From: Lachnospiraceae bacterium GAM79
Lineage (GTDB): Bacteria > Bacillota > Clostridia > Lachnospirales > Lachnospiraceae
Assembly (NCBI GenBank): GCA_020735665.1
Contig: CP085928.1
Location: 1,908,501-1,972,500, forward strand
Reading direction: 5' to 3'
DNA: 64,000 bases
The notes under the pieces are model-generated. The model was not told the DNA's origin and did no database searches. It saw only the letters and a list, made by a program, of their open reading frames with translations. Every line of letters begins with the position of its first letter. The stretch's first letter is position 1. The translations under genes were made by a program, and so were the position numbers. Shown here piece by piece: positions 1 to 7,418 of this stretch.

Positions 1-96
1 CACACCGCTGGATGTACATGCCACATCATACTTCGCCGCATCCGCCAGTATATGTAATTTTTCCTGTATAGTTTTATTTGCTTGTATTTCGAACAT
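1..96 (-). CDS. Putative DNA modification/repair radical SAM protein, N-terminal part (cut by window start)
   Basis: Only the first 32 codons are inside the window. The translation contains LHILADAAKYDVACTSSG, which I recognise as the N-terminal signature of the radical SAM family annotated as putative DNA modification/repair protein and often linked to a uracil-DNA-glycosylase-like partner. The catalytic CxxxCxxC cluster lies outside the window. The ATG used is the only plausible in-frame start, but no Shine-Dalgarno precedes it and the -10 box is only 6 nt upstream, so the message would be leaderless or the start is further in. The promoter holds SOS boxes, which fits a DNA damage role. The family call rests on the short motif. 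Confidence 0.7.
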   Translation of the reverse strand, partial: MFEIQANKTIQEKLHILADAAKYDVACTSSGV

Positions 97-131
97 ATGT
101 TTATTATAAGAACTTACGTTCGATTTTTCAA
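91..131 (-). promoter_or_regulatory. SigA-type promoter with two LexA (SOS) boxes
   Basis: On the minus strand there is a -35 TTGAAA (126-131), a 17-bp spacer and a perfect -10 TATAAT (103-108). A perfect Gram-positive SOS box, GAAC-N4-GTTC (110-121), lies inside the spacer. A second near-perfect box with one mismatch (91-102) lies between the -10 and the start codon. LexA bound at either site would block RNA polymerase. Confidence 0.85.
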
Positions 132-156
132 GTGGAAATTTTTGTTTTTTGTGTTT

Positions 157-300
157 GCGGACGAAAAAGGCTTCCGCTCTACCTTCGACGTAATGGTACA
201 TAAGGCTGCAAAATACGCAGCCTAAGTACCAACGCGAATAAACTGAGACCTTAACGAGGGGACCGAGTTTAGTTCGAAGTTACACAGAGGGGGCAGGCTT
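157..300. repeat. Structured palindromic element A
   Basis: No ORF is convincing here. The core hairpin at 195-230 starts GGTAC and ends GTACC, with the arm GGCTGC pairing GCAGCC. A second hairpin (AAACT pairing AGTTT) follows, and weak outer arms around CTTCGA and TCGAAG enclose both. The motif ACGTAATGGTACATAAG at 188-204 closely matches one on the minus strand of element B (705-720) and partly matches element C (24138-24147). The rest of 301-539 is AT-rich, with a weak promoter for the small ORF as the only candidate signal. Function is unknown; it may be a structured RNA or a dispersed palindromic repeat. Confidence 0.5.
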
Positions 301-539
301 GCTTCACAATAATAATACTCTCGTCCATTTTGCTCAAAAACAATACTTTGCAAACAGGTTTGATATATCTGCAATATTAACAGGAAGCCTTTTTCTGTCT
401 TTGTAATAAACTACATGCATATTTCCACATTTAAAAATCAAACTGGTAATCGTTTCATATTGCGAAAATGTTACAGAATTATTACAATTCCATTGTACTC
501 GATCGATACATTTATAAATTACAACAGGAGGATCTTATT

Positions 540-608
540 ATGTGTATGAATTGTAACTGTTCAGATCTTTGGAATATGATCTGCAAATATCTGGGTTTAG
601 GCTGTTAA
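540..608 (+). CDS. Cys-rich 22-residue micro-ORF
   Basis: A perfect AGGAGG (526-531) sits 8 nt before ATG. The peptide has 22 residues, five of them Cys (positions 2, 5, 7, 15 and 22). It begins MCMNCNC and ends YLGLGC, with an amphipathic middle (DLWNMICKYLG). A weak promoter-like pair, TTACAA-17-GATACA, lies 20-45 nt upstream. A long hairpin that can act as terminator starts 3 nt after the stop. I do not recognise the family. No leader-peptide maturase or transporter lies nearby, so a RiPP assignment is unsupported. It could be a metal-binding or secreted micropeptide, or a chance ORF; the strong ribosome binding site argues against chance. Confidence 0.45.
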   Translation: MCMNCNCSDLWNMICKYLGLGC

Positions 609-611
609 ATT

Positions 612-790
612 AAAAAAAGGCTTCCCACTAATGTATGGGCTTATATCTTTATGGAACAGACCTTTTTTCACGTCGGTCCTTAGTGAACTGCGATAAGCAG
701 TGAACTTAGTACCGTTACGTGAAAAATAGAACGCAAGTGTTCTGTGAAATAAAGGATATAGCCCATGCATCAGTGGGAAGCCTTTTTATT
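612..790. repeat. Long imperfect palindrome, element B (bidirectional terminator-like)
   Basis: The two arms of about 48 nt (612-660 and 740-790) pair almost throughout; the outer part GGCTTCCCACT pairs AGTGGGAAGCC and is bordered by A and T tracts. Inside, TTTTTTCACGT pairs ACGTGAAAAA. The inner hairpin carries the CTTAGTACCG end shared with elements A and C. As RNA it would make a rod of about 175 nt. It lies between the micro-ORF and the 3' end of the gene at 805-1356 and could terminate both. Confidence 0.75.
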
Positions 791-804
791 ATTAAATATT
801 TTAA

Positions 805-1356
805 TTATTTCTTCTTATTCTTCAAGTCTGTCACCAGAATCATTGCTGCGCCGACTACCATAACGATCGCACCGATCAGCAGGAAGATGGTTCCATAGCC
901 AAGGCTATAGACTATATCGCCATTGGTATTATTCTTAATCTGAACCATTGTATTGACCAGATCGATCATGATCACAGCCAGAGTCAGGATCGCTGTAAGT
1001 AACGTCCATTTTCTTGCATTTTTAAATACCATTATAATACTTGTGATCAATGCAAAAAATATAACAAGGATTCCATCTCCACTCAGGAAATTGACGGATT
1101 CTGTTGTTCCATCCACAGTCGCCTGAACGAACGGCTGGAAGTTTGCCCATATCAGAAGCACCGCCATAAGTCCGATCAGAACTCTTCCGATCGCAACAGG
1201 TTTCGGTGTCTCCATCTTCTCATTTGCTACATTTGAAAACCGTTTGGAGATTCCTCCATAGGTCTTACTGTAATCCATAATGGATAAATCTTTCTCTCTG
1301 TGCTCTCCACTGCCGGAGGTTGTCTGCACAGAATCTTTCTCATTCTGTTCTGCCAT
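805..1356 (-). CDS. Uncharacterised four-helix membrane protein
   Basis: This 183-residue protein has a hydrophilic N-terminus of about 55 residues, rich in Glu, Ser and Lys. Four hydrophobic segments follow, at about 55-75, 92-110, 117-137 and 152-175, and the protein ends in a short basic tail (DLKNKKK). The cytoplasmic N-terminus is inferred from charge. AAAGGAG lies 7 nt before ATG. It stands alone between element B and xpt on the same strand. I do not recognise the family and infer no function beyond an integral membrane protein. Confidence 0.75.
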   Translation of the reverse strand: MAEQNEKDSVQTTSGSGEHREKDLSIMDYSKTYGGISKRFSNVANEKMETPKPVAIGRVLIGLMAVLLIWANFQPFVQATVDGTTESVNFLSGDGILVIFFALITSIIMVFKNARKWTLLTAILTLAVIMIDLVNTMVQIKNNTNGDIVYSLGYGTIFLLIGAIVMVVGAAMILVTDLKNKKK

Positions 1357-1430
1357 AAAAAACTCCTTTAATTACTCCTCTGGGACAAGGCTACGATCGT
1401 GAAACGATTTACAACCTTTGTCATTGCTTC

Positions 1431-2012
1431 CTACTGCTCCCGGAAAATGATATTTCCTGTCGCTGCATCCATCTCGTCTACAATTGCAAGGGATTCCAGA
1501 TGATATCCCAGATTCCGGATGATCTGTCCGCCGGTCTGGAAGCCTTTTTCGATTACGATACCGATTCCCGCAACATTTGCACCGGCTGATGTCACGATAG
1601 AGATCAGTCCCTGAAGGGCACAGCCATTTGCAAGGAAGTCATCAATGATCAGAACATTGTCGTCCGGATTCAAGAACTTCTTTGACACGATAACCTGATT
1701 CTTACATTTGTGGGTAAAGGATTCTACCTCTGCCACATACACTTCACCTTCTATATTGATGCTTTTTGATTTCTTCGCAAAGATAACAGGCACATCAAAC
1801 TGTCGCGCTGCCACACATGCGATCCCGATTCCGGATGCCTCGATCGTGAGAATCTTATTGATCGGCGTTCCTTCAAAACGCTTCTTAAATTCTTCACCGA
1901 TCTGGTCAAATAACCGGATGTCCATCTGGTGATTCAAAAAGCTGTCAACCTTTAATACATTTCCTTCTTTGACAATTCCGTCTTTTACAATTCTTTCTTC
2001 TAAGAAATTCAA
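1431..2012 (-). CDS. xpt: Xanthine phosphoribosyltransferase
   Basis: It converts xanthine and PRPP to XMP in purine salvage, in the cytoplasm. The sequence carries KVDSFLNHQ near the N-terminus and the PRPP-binding motif [11 protein letters not shown], both typical of Xpt. A longer reading frame exists, but the start is set at TTG because AAGGAGG lies 8 nt upstream and translation then begins [12 protein letters not shown], matching the family N-terminus. That gives 193 residues, the usual length. I saw no clear purine riboswitch in the short upstream region. It lies downstream of the ftsH operon and may be partly co-transcribed with it. Confidence 0.93.
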   Translation of the reverse strand: MNFLEERIVKDGIVKEGNVLKVDSFLNHQMDIRLFDQIGEEFKKRFEGTPINKILTIEASGIGIACVAARQFDVPVIFAKKSKSINIEGEVYVAEVESFTHKCKNQVIVSKKFLNPDDNVLIIDDFLANGCALQGLISIVTSAGANVAGIGIVIEKGFQTGGQIIRNLGYHLESLAIVDEMDAATGNIIFREQ

Positions 2013-2128
2013 CTGTAGTTCCTCCTTGAGATTGCTTTCGTCCTTAACAAACAATTAGTACAATCATACATCATTTCTCGACGAGATTCTACTGGAAATG
2101 TATTTTTTATGATTCGGATTATTTACGC

Positions 2129-2680
2129 CTACCAGTCTGATCCCATTTTGCTGAGTGCTGATGCAATACTATCAATTCCAAGCACGATCAGATACAGTCC
2201 GATCAGATAACCGAATGCGACAACTGCCATAATCGGTTCTATCAGAAGCATAATTCCGATCACGATACCGATGATATTCAACAACAGGGATACAAGTCCG
2301 AAGCTGTTACCTGCAAAATACCGTACAGTGCTGATATGGGACAGTCTGGATATACTGTGCATAATGATCCAGAGTGCAAAGAGCCAGATCACTAACCGTT
2401 GTGCGGCTCCCGGACAGAGAATCAGCATCATACCAAGCAGGGTACTTAAGATGCCGGAGGTCAGGGATACTGTCGGTACAACTCCCATATGCCGCTCCAT
2501 CTTTACATAGAATATAATATCAGCTATACCGCTGACTGCTGCCACGATTCCGTAACAGATGACAATACTGTTCAACATACTTTCAGGACGGATCATCGTA
2601 AAGATGCCAAGTATAGTGAGTATGATTCCAAGTATCAGCTCCATCCAGCCAAATTCTGTTCGTTTCCTCATAATTCTCAC
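2129..2680 (-). CDS. DUF308/HdeD-like membrane protein
   Basis: The 183 residues form about six hydrophobic helices in pairs joined by short loops, with the repeated pattern of small and branched residues typical of the DUF308 (HdeD-like) family. In Escherichia coli HdeD is linked to acid resistance; the role in Firmicutes is unknown. The start codon overlaps the ftsH stop (ATGA type, 4 nt), so translation is probably coupled to FtsH and expression should follow the heat-shock promoter upstream. A link to membrane stress is inferred from this operon only. Confidence 0.8.
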   Translation of the reverse strand: MRIMRKRTEFGWMELILGIILTILGIFTMIRPESMLNSIVICYGIVAAVSGIADIIFYVKMERHMGVVPTVSLTSGILSTLLGMMLILCPGAAQRLVIWLFALWIIMHSISRLSHISTVRYFAGNSFGLVSLLLNIIGIVIGIMLLIEPIMAVVAFGYLIGLYLIVLGIDSIASALSKMGSDW

Positions 2681-4494
2681 CTCTTATCCTGTAAAATGCT
2701 CATAAATTCGTCTCCTGTGATCGTCTCTTTCTCATATAAAAAGGCTGCCAGCTCATCCAGCTTTTCCCGGTTCTCCTCTAAGATCTTACGCGCTTTTTCA
2801 TGCTGAACCTTCACCAGTTCTACAACCTTGCGGTCAATCTCCCGCTGGGTTTCCGGTGAACAGGTAAGGGATGTATCCCCACCAAGATACTGATTATTTC
2901 TCGTCTCCATCGCAACCATATCAAAGTCATCATTCATGCCATACTGGGTAATCATCGCCCGTGCGATCTTCGTTGCCTGCTCGATATCATTCGATGCTCC
3001 GGTCGTAACTTCACCGAATATCACTTCCTCTGCTGCACGTCCACCGGTAAAGGTTGCAATCTTATTTTCCAGTTCTTCTTTTGTCAGCAGATATTTGTCT
3101 CCCTGTTCCACCTGCATGGTGTAGCCGAGCGCACCTGAGGTTCTCGGAATGATCGTGATCTTCTGTACCGGTGCCGAGTGCGACTGCATGGCCGCTACGA
3201 GTGCATGGCCGATCTCATGATAGGCAACCACATGCTTTTCTTTATCTGATAAAACAGCATTCTTCTTCTGATATCCTGCGATAACTACTTCTACGCTTTC
3301 TTCAAGATCTGCTTCTGTAACGATCGTTCTGCCTGCCCGTACTGTCCGAAGAGCTGCTTCATTTACGATATTTGCCAGCTCTGCACCGGAAGCTCCTGCT
3401 GCCATTCTTGCGATCGTATGGAAATTCACATCATCCGAAACCTTGATCTTTCTGGCATGTACCTGAAGGATTGCTTCCCTTCCTTTCAGATCCGGAAGTT
3501 CAACCGGAACTCTACGGTCGAATCGACCCGGACGGGTAAGTGCAGGATCAAGCGATTCCGGTCGGTTTGTTGCCGCCAGGATGATAACGCCGTTGTTTCC
3601 TTCAAAGCCATCCATCTCAGTCAGGAGCTGGTTCAAGGTCTGTTCTCTTTCATCATTTCCTCCGATCTGTCCGTCACGCTTCTTACCGATCGCATCGATC
3701 TCATCGATAAATACGATACATGGTGCTTTTTCCTTTGCCTGCTTGAACAGATCTCTGACCTTGGAGGCACCCATACCTACAAACATTTCTACGAATTCCG
3801 AACCGGACATCGAGAAGAACGGTACATTGGACTCTCCCGCAACTGCTTTTGCAAGCATTGTTTTACCGGTTCCCGGAGGACCTACTAACAGGACACCTTT
3901 TGGCATCAAAGCACCGACATCCGTATATTTCGCAGGGTTGTGCAAATAATCAACGATTTCTGCCAGATTTTCTTTTGCTTCATCCTCTCCTGCGACATCC
4001 GAGAAACGGATACCGTTTGTTGACTGCACATATACCTTGGCATTGCTCTTGCCCATTCCAAAGGACATCGCATTCTTACCGCCCGCCTGTTCGATCAGCT
4101 TCTTACTGAAATACTGACCCAGTCCGATGAATATAATGATCGGAAGAAGGAATGTCAACAGGAAATGCCAGACCGGTGATACCGTCTCATCGACATTCTT
4201 TGAAAATACCGCTCCGGCATCGTATAACCGTTCCGTCAGTCCCGGATCATCCATAGCTCCGGTCTTATAGTATGTGTTCTTATCCTTGTCTGTGAAGATG
4301 ATCTCAGAATCATCCACCTCTACTTCACCAATATTTTTCTCATTGATCATCTTCATAAATGTTCCGTAATCTACTTCCTTGACCTGTATCTTCATCAGAA
4401 GCGGATAAATAAACATATTAAAAACCAGAAGAACGACCAGCACGATCCCATAATAGAAGATCAACGGCTTCTTGGGTGATTTTACTTCTTTCAT
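2677..4494 (-). CDS. ftsH: ATP-dependent zinc metalloprotease FtsH
   Basis: It is a membrane-anchored AAA+ protease that extracts and degrades membrane and regulatory proteins. TM1 lies at about 10-33 and TM2 at about 109-127. Walker A GPPGTGKT is at 205-212, Walker B VFIDEID at 261-267, and the zinc site HEIGH at 426-430. The 605-residue length is normal. GAGGAG precedes ATG closely. It is the first gene of an operon with the DUF308 protein. The promoter carries a perfect CIRCE element, so HrcA repression and heat induction are expected. Confidence 0.97.
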   Translation of the reverse strand: MKEVKSPKKPLIFYYGIVLVVLLVFNMFIYPLLMKIQVKEVDYGTFMKMINEKNIGEVEVDDSEIIFTDKDKNTYYKTGAMDDPGLTERLYDAGAVFSKNVDETVSPVWHFLLTFLLPIIIFIGLGQYFSKKLIEQAGGKNAMSFGMGKSNAKVYVQSTNGIRFSDVAGEDEAKENLAEIVDYLHNPAKYTDVGALMPKGVLLVGPPGTGKTMLAKAVAGESNVPFFSMSGSEFVEMFVGMGASKVRDLFKQAKEKAPCIVFIDEIDAIGKKRDGQIGGNDEREQTLNQLLTEMDGFEGNNGVIILAATNRPESLDPALTRPGRFDRRVPVELPDLKGREAILQVHARKIKVSDDVNFHTIARMAAGASGAELANIVNEAALRTVRAGRTIVTEADLEESVEVVIAGYQKKNAVLSDKEKHVVAYHEIGHALVAAMQSHSAPVQKITIIPRTSGALGYTMQVEQGDKYLLTKEELENKIATFTGGRAAEEVIFGEVTTGASNDIEQATKIARAMITQYGMNDDFDMVAMETRNNQYLGGDTSLTCSPETQREIDRKVVELVKVQHEKARKILEENREKLDELAAFLYEKETITGDEFMSILQDKR

Positions 4495-4644
4495 ATGTCT
4501 CCTCTCTTTCCGGCAGGTACCTGTAATTTCTACATATATGTACTGCCTTTTCCTGTATTATTTCCAAGTTTCGCAAATTATCGCAGCAATTGCCGCTGAC
4601 CTGTGTTGACACAGCTTTTGGTATTGCTTATGCAGGAAAAGCTA

Positions 4645-4714
4645 TTAGCACTCGCTATATAAGAGTGCTAAGTTTCTTTTAGAACAATATAGCCAGAAAA
4701 AAAGGAAATGTCAA
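4645..4714 (-). promoter_or_regulatory. ftsH promoter with perfect CIRCE element
   Basis: On the minus strand TTGACA (4709-4714), a 17-bp spacer and TATATT (4686-4691) form a near-consensus SigA promoter, with transcription expected to start near 4679. Immediately downstream, 4645-4671 is a perfect CIRCE element: TTAGCACTC, a 9-nt spacer and GAGTGCTAA. CIRCE is the operator of the heat-shock repressor HrcA, classically at groESL and hrcA-dnaK. The rest of the 150-nt leader to ftsH shows nothing else clear. Confidence 0.95.
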
Positions 4715-4762
4715 TCTCTTTTATAAAGATTTCACACTTCCTTTACAGCTTTTTATTTTATA

Positions 4763-5650
4763 TTATTTTGATACATCAATTATAAATTCCGGCGTTCCCA
4801 TTGCTCCTGCACCCAGCTCATATTTATTAAAAAATACCACAACCTGATCCTTGTCATTGATATAAAACTGTGTATCTTCATTGATCAAATCTTCCAGATC
4901 TAAATCTTCCCAGAGATAGAATTTCTTTTCGTCGTCCCAGGTATTGATCTGCTTCTGAACCTCATCGGCTATGATCTTCTTATAATTGCTGCCAAACCAT
5001 TCTTTTAATGTAATATCCTTTCCTGTATCCAGATCAATGTTATAATAGAACATCTGGTAATAACCGGTTGCCCGGGTCTCATTTTCACTGATCACAAAAG
5101 ATACATAATGTTCATCCAGACATTTGACCTCATAGTCAATAACGATATCATATGGGATAAAGTTCTTCGGATCTCCCCCGGTTAATATATAAGCGTTATA
5201 CTCTTCTTCCGCACGCTTCTTACTTGCTTCCACTTCCTGGTTGATCATCTTTGCTATCTCACGATTCACACGCTTTTCCAGTTCGGAATTTCCGGTATTA
5301 TTCAACTGCGGAACTTTCACATTTACATATTTGGCTTCATCCGCATATTCATATTCCCGGAAGGTAAATACCTGACACACAGGACCGATAAACGGCGTAT
5401 CTGCTGCTGCCTTTGCAAACGTCGGAGATACATTCAGCAGAACCACAAATATCAAAAACATTGCAGCTACGGCCTCTCCTGCATAACGCAGTATATGTTT
5501 CTTCCGTCTCGTATATATATTAACAGGCTTCTGATCCGACATCCCTGTGCTCTCTGTCGTCAGCCCTTCTTCTATCGCATCCTGAACTATGGAATTCAAT
5601 TGTTCCGGGATTTTTATATTTTCATATTCCTCTTTATTAAACTTCATCAT
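4763..5650 (-). CDS. RsiV-like anti-sigma factor (DUF4163/DUF3298)
   Basis: The 295-residue protein has a cytoplasmic N-terminus of about 50 residues, one TM helix at about 54-74 (AVAAMFLIFVVLLNVS) and a large extracellular domain. Its C-terminal part resembles the DUF3298 fold of RsiV, the anti-SigV factor that binds lysozyme in Bacillus subtilis. The gene overlaps the sigma factor gene by 14 nt, the usual arrangement for a sigma/anti-sigma pair. Lysozyme sensing is known for RsiV but is inference here. Control by regulated proteolysis would be expected. Confidence 0.82.
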   Translation of the reverse strand: MMKFNKEEYENIKIPEQLNSIVQDAIEEGLTTESTGMSDQKPVNIYTRRKKHILRYAGEAVAAMFLIFVVLLNVSPTFAKAAADTPFIGPVCQVFTFREYEYADEAKYVNVKVPQLNNTGNSELEKRVNREIAKMINQEVEASKKRAEEEYNAYILTGGDPKNFIPYDIVIDYEVKCLDEHYVSFVISENETRATGYYQMFYYNIDLDTGKDITLKEWFGSNYKKIIADEVQKQINTWDDEKKFYLWEDLDLEDLINEDTQFYINDKDQVVVFFNKYELGAGAMGTPEFIIDVSK

Positions 5651-6209
5651 AAACCTCCAAATCCAGCTTTAAGAGTTTCAAAGCCTTATACAACCTTGAT
5701 TTTACTGTGTTGATATTATCTCCTGTAACCTCTGCGATCTTGTCAAATTGCATATCTTCAAAAAAACGCAAAAGAACGACTGTTTTCAATTTTGCCGGAA
5801 GCCGATCCATAGAATGATACAGATCGACATATTCCTCCTGCTTTCCCGTCCTGTCTGTACTGTCTTCAAGTGAATCATCCTCCTGCAGATAGACAACCTT
5901 TTTTTGCCTTCGCAAAGCCATCAGACATTCATTGATCAGTATACGATACGCCCATGTTTCAAAGTATTCCGGACTTTTTACCTGGCTCCGGTTCTGCAGT
6001 ATCTTAACGACCGCATCATGAACCGCATCTAAAGCATCCTGTTCATTCTTCATATAGCCAAATGCCATCCGATAAAACTTCTCCTGATTATCCTCAATAA
6101 ATCGTATCACTATAGTTGACCGGATTCCCGTATCTTGTGATTCCTGCTTTTTATAACCGGCACGTTCATTCTGATATTTCGTTTTTCTTAAAATACTACG
6201 CTCATTCAC
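5637..6209 (-). CDS. ECF-type RNA polymerase sigma factor (SigV-like)
   Basis: Region 2 is visible as FYRMAFGYMKNEQDALDAVH and region 4 as LRFFEDMQFDKIAEVTGDN followed by NTVKSRLYKALKLL. The 190-residue length fits ECF factors. The anti-sigma gene follows with overlap and an SGNH hydrolase gene lies 24 nt upstream. The promoter upstream of the hydrolase resembles an ECF promoter, suggesting autoregulation. The SigV assignment comes from the RsiV-like partner, not from sequence identity that I could measure. Confidence 0.9.
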   Translation of the reverse strand: MNERSILRKTKYQNERAGYKKQESQDTGIRSTIVIRFIEDNQEKFYRMAFGYMKNEQDALDAVHDAVVKILQNRSQVKSPEYFETWAYRILINECLMALRRQKKVVYLQEDDSLEDSTDRTGKQEEYVDLYHSMDRLPAKLKTVVLLRFFEDMQFDKIAEVTGDNINTVKSRLYKALKLLKLDLEVYDEV

Positions 6210-6233
6210 GTTCTGTTCCCTCTGTTAATATTT

Positions 6234-7151
6234 TTATTTATCCAGTGTATGTTCCTCCAGATATGTGAGCCATTTTTCACAATATTTCTTATTCAGATGA
6301 ATTCCATCTGTGGCCGCATCATCCGGCAGAACTCCATCTGTTGATACCGCTTCCTGCACATTCACAAATGTAGCACCTTCATCCGCTGCAAGCTGCTCTA
6401 ATCGTTTATTATATTCCGCGATCTTATCATTTCTGACATATCCGCCGGAATCCGATACCGCTTTACTTACCGGAAGTACCGACTGAATAAATATCTTTGC
6501 AGATGGATTTTGTGCCTTAATATCATCAATGATCTGCTTGTAATCTGAGATAAATATATCATTACTGATCCAGCCTGTCTCATTGATTCCAAACATTAAA
6601 TATACACGATTATATCTTGTTCTGGCAAGTGCCTCCATCACTGACCGGTCTTCATCGTCCTGATGGATTACTTTTGCGGTATATGCGCTTGCAACAGTTA
6701 ATCCCTTGTGTACATATGCGGTTGTCTGTATACCGGTTTGTAACACGAAGCCTTCCGTTCTGGAATCTCCGACAAATACCGCATCCGAAAATTCATTTGA
6801 TTTGTCATTGCTCTTTAAATCCATGTTTTTTACTGATTCTGTTGTAGTATCATCGCCCCGGCCTGTCAGCAATGTCTCTTTCACATTACCGGATCCGGAA
6901 CTCTCTGTCGTACTTGTCTCTGTCGTACTTACCTCTGTTGTCACAGGCTCCTGCGTTGATCCTTCTACAATCGGTCTGTCTTTCGCCATATGTATGAACC
7001 GAATACTGATGCAGAACGCAAACAGAAGCATTGCTGCTGCCGTTCCACGCATAAATATCTGCTGTCTTCTTCTCCTTCTCTTTCTCTTTTGCTGCATTAA
7101 GAACATCTTTCTTCTTTTTTGTAATCTGACTCTATTCCTATTCTGACGCAT
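6234..7151 (-). CDS. Membrane-anchored SGNH/GDSL hydrolase
   Basis: A very basic N-terminus (RKRRRRRQQ) is followed by one TM helix at about 35-52, a Thr/Ser/Glu-rich linker at about 62-95, and an SGNH hydrolase domain. Block I is FVGDSRTEG with the catalytic Ser, block III contains GINETG, and block V is DGIHLN with the Asp-His pair. The active site is expected outside the cell. In the SigV regulon of Bacillus the O-acetyltransferase OatA ends in an SGNH domain, so cell-wall modification against lysozyme is a reasonable inference. It is first in the operon with the ECF pair. AAGGAGG lies 8 nt before ATG. Confidence 0.82.
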   Translation of the reverse strand: MRQNRNRVRLQKRRKMFLMQQKRKRRRRRQQIFMRGTAAAMLLFAFCISIRFIHMAKDRPIVEGSTQEPVTTEVSTTETSTTESSGSGNVKETLLTGRGDDTTTESVKNMDLKSNDKSNEFSDAVFVGDSRTEGFVLQTGIQTTAYVHKGLTVASAYTAKVIHQDDEDRSVMEALARTRYNRVYLMFGINETGWISNDIFISDYKQIIDDIKAQNPSAKIFIQSVLPVSKAVSDSGGYVRNDKIAEYNKRLEQLAADEGATFVNVQEAVSTDGVLPDDAATDGIHLNKKYCEKWLTYLEEHTLDK

Positions 7152-7205
7152 TATCCGTTCCTCCTTATCTATCTCAAAAGTATTTCTTACTTTGTTTTCT
7201 ATTAT

Positions 7206-7236
7206 TTAGATGTTTAAGGATGAGAAAAAGTTGACA
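7206..7236 (-). promoter_or_regulatory. Candidate ECF sigma autoregulatory promoter
   Basis: On the minus strand a -35-like TGTCAACTT is followed, 17 nt after its AAC, by CATCTAA. This resembles ECF promoters of the SigV type (AAC at -35, CGTC at -10) and sits about 55 nt before the SGNH-sigma-antisigma operon. The -10 core is CATC rather than CGTC, which lowers confidence. Confidence 0.45.
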
Positions 7237-7323
7237 CAAATTTATATTTTTTGAAAAAATTTTGATTTGACGAAATTTTAATCTGAAGTTCCTTGCTTTA
7301 TACAATAAGACTTTCCATAAAGC

Positions 7324-7383
7324 AAAAAAACATCCGATCGGTTAACGACATATTCATATCTGTTATCCGATTAGATGTTTTTT
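7324..7383 (-). terminator. Terminator after the AGCS symporter gene
   Basis: AAAAAACATC and GATGTTTTTT form the base of an imperfect inverted repeat, with ATCGG pairing CCGAT inside. The minus strand ends in a T run. It would stop transcription of the symporter gene. Confidence 0.65.
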
Positions 7384-7418
7384 GTTTATCTATTATTTTT
7401 ATTTATCTGTTATTTTTA

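Noticed and set aside
2013-2054. N-terminal extension of xpt from an upstream TTG
   Set aside because: No ribosome binding site precedes it, while AAGGAGG sits correctly before the inner TTG that gives the family N-terminus.
2013-2128. Purine riboswitch upstream of xpt
   Set aside because: The gap to the upstream gene is short and I could not find the conserved purine aptamer junctions; only a good ribosome binding site and TTG start are clear.
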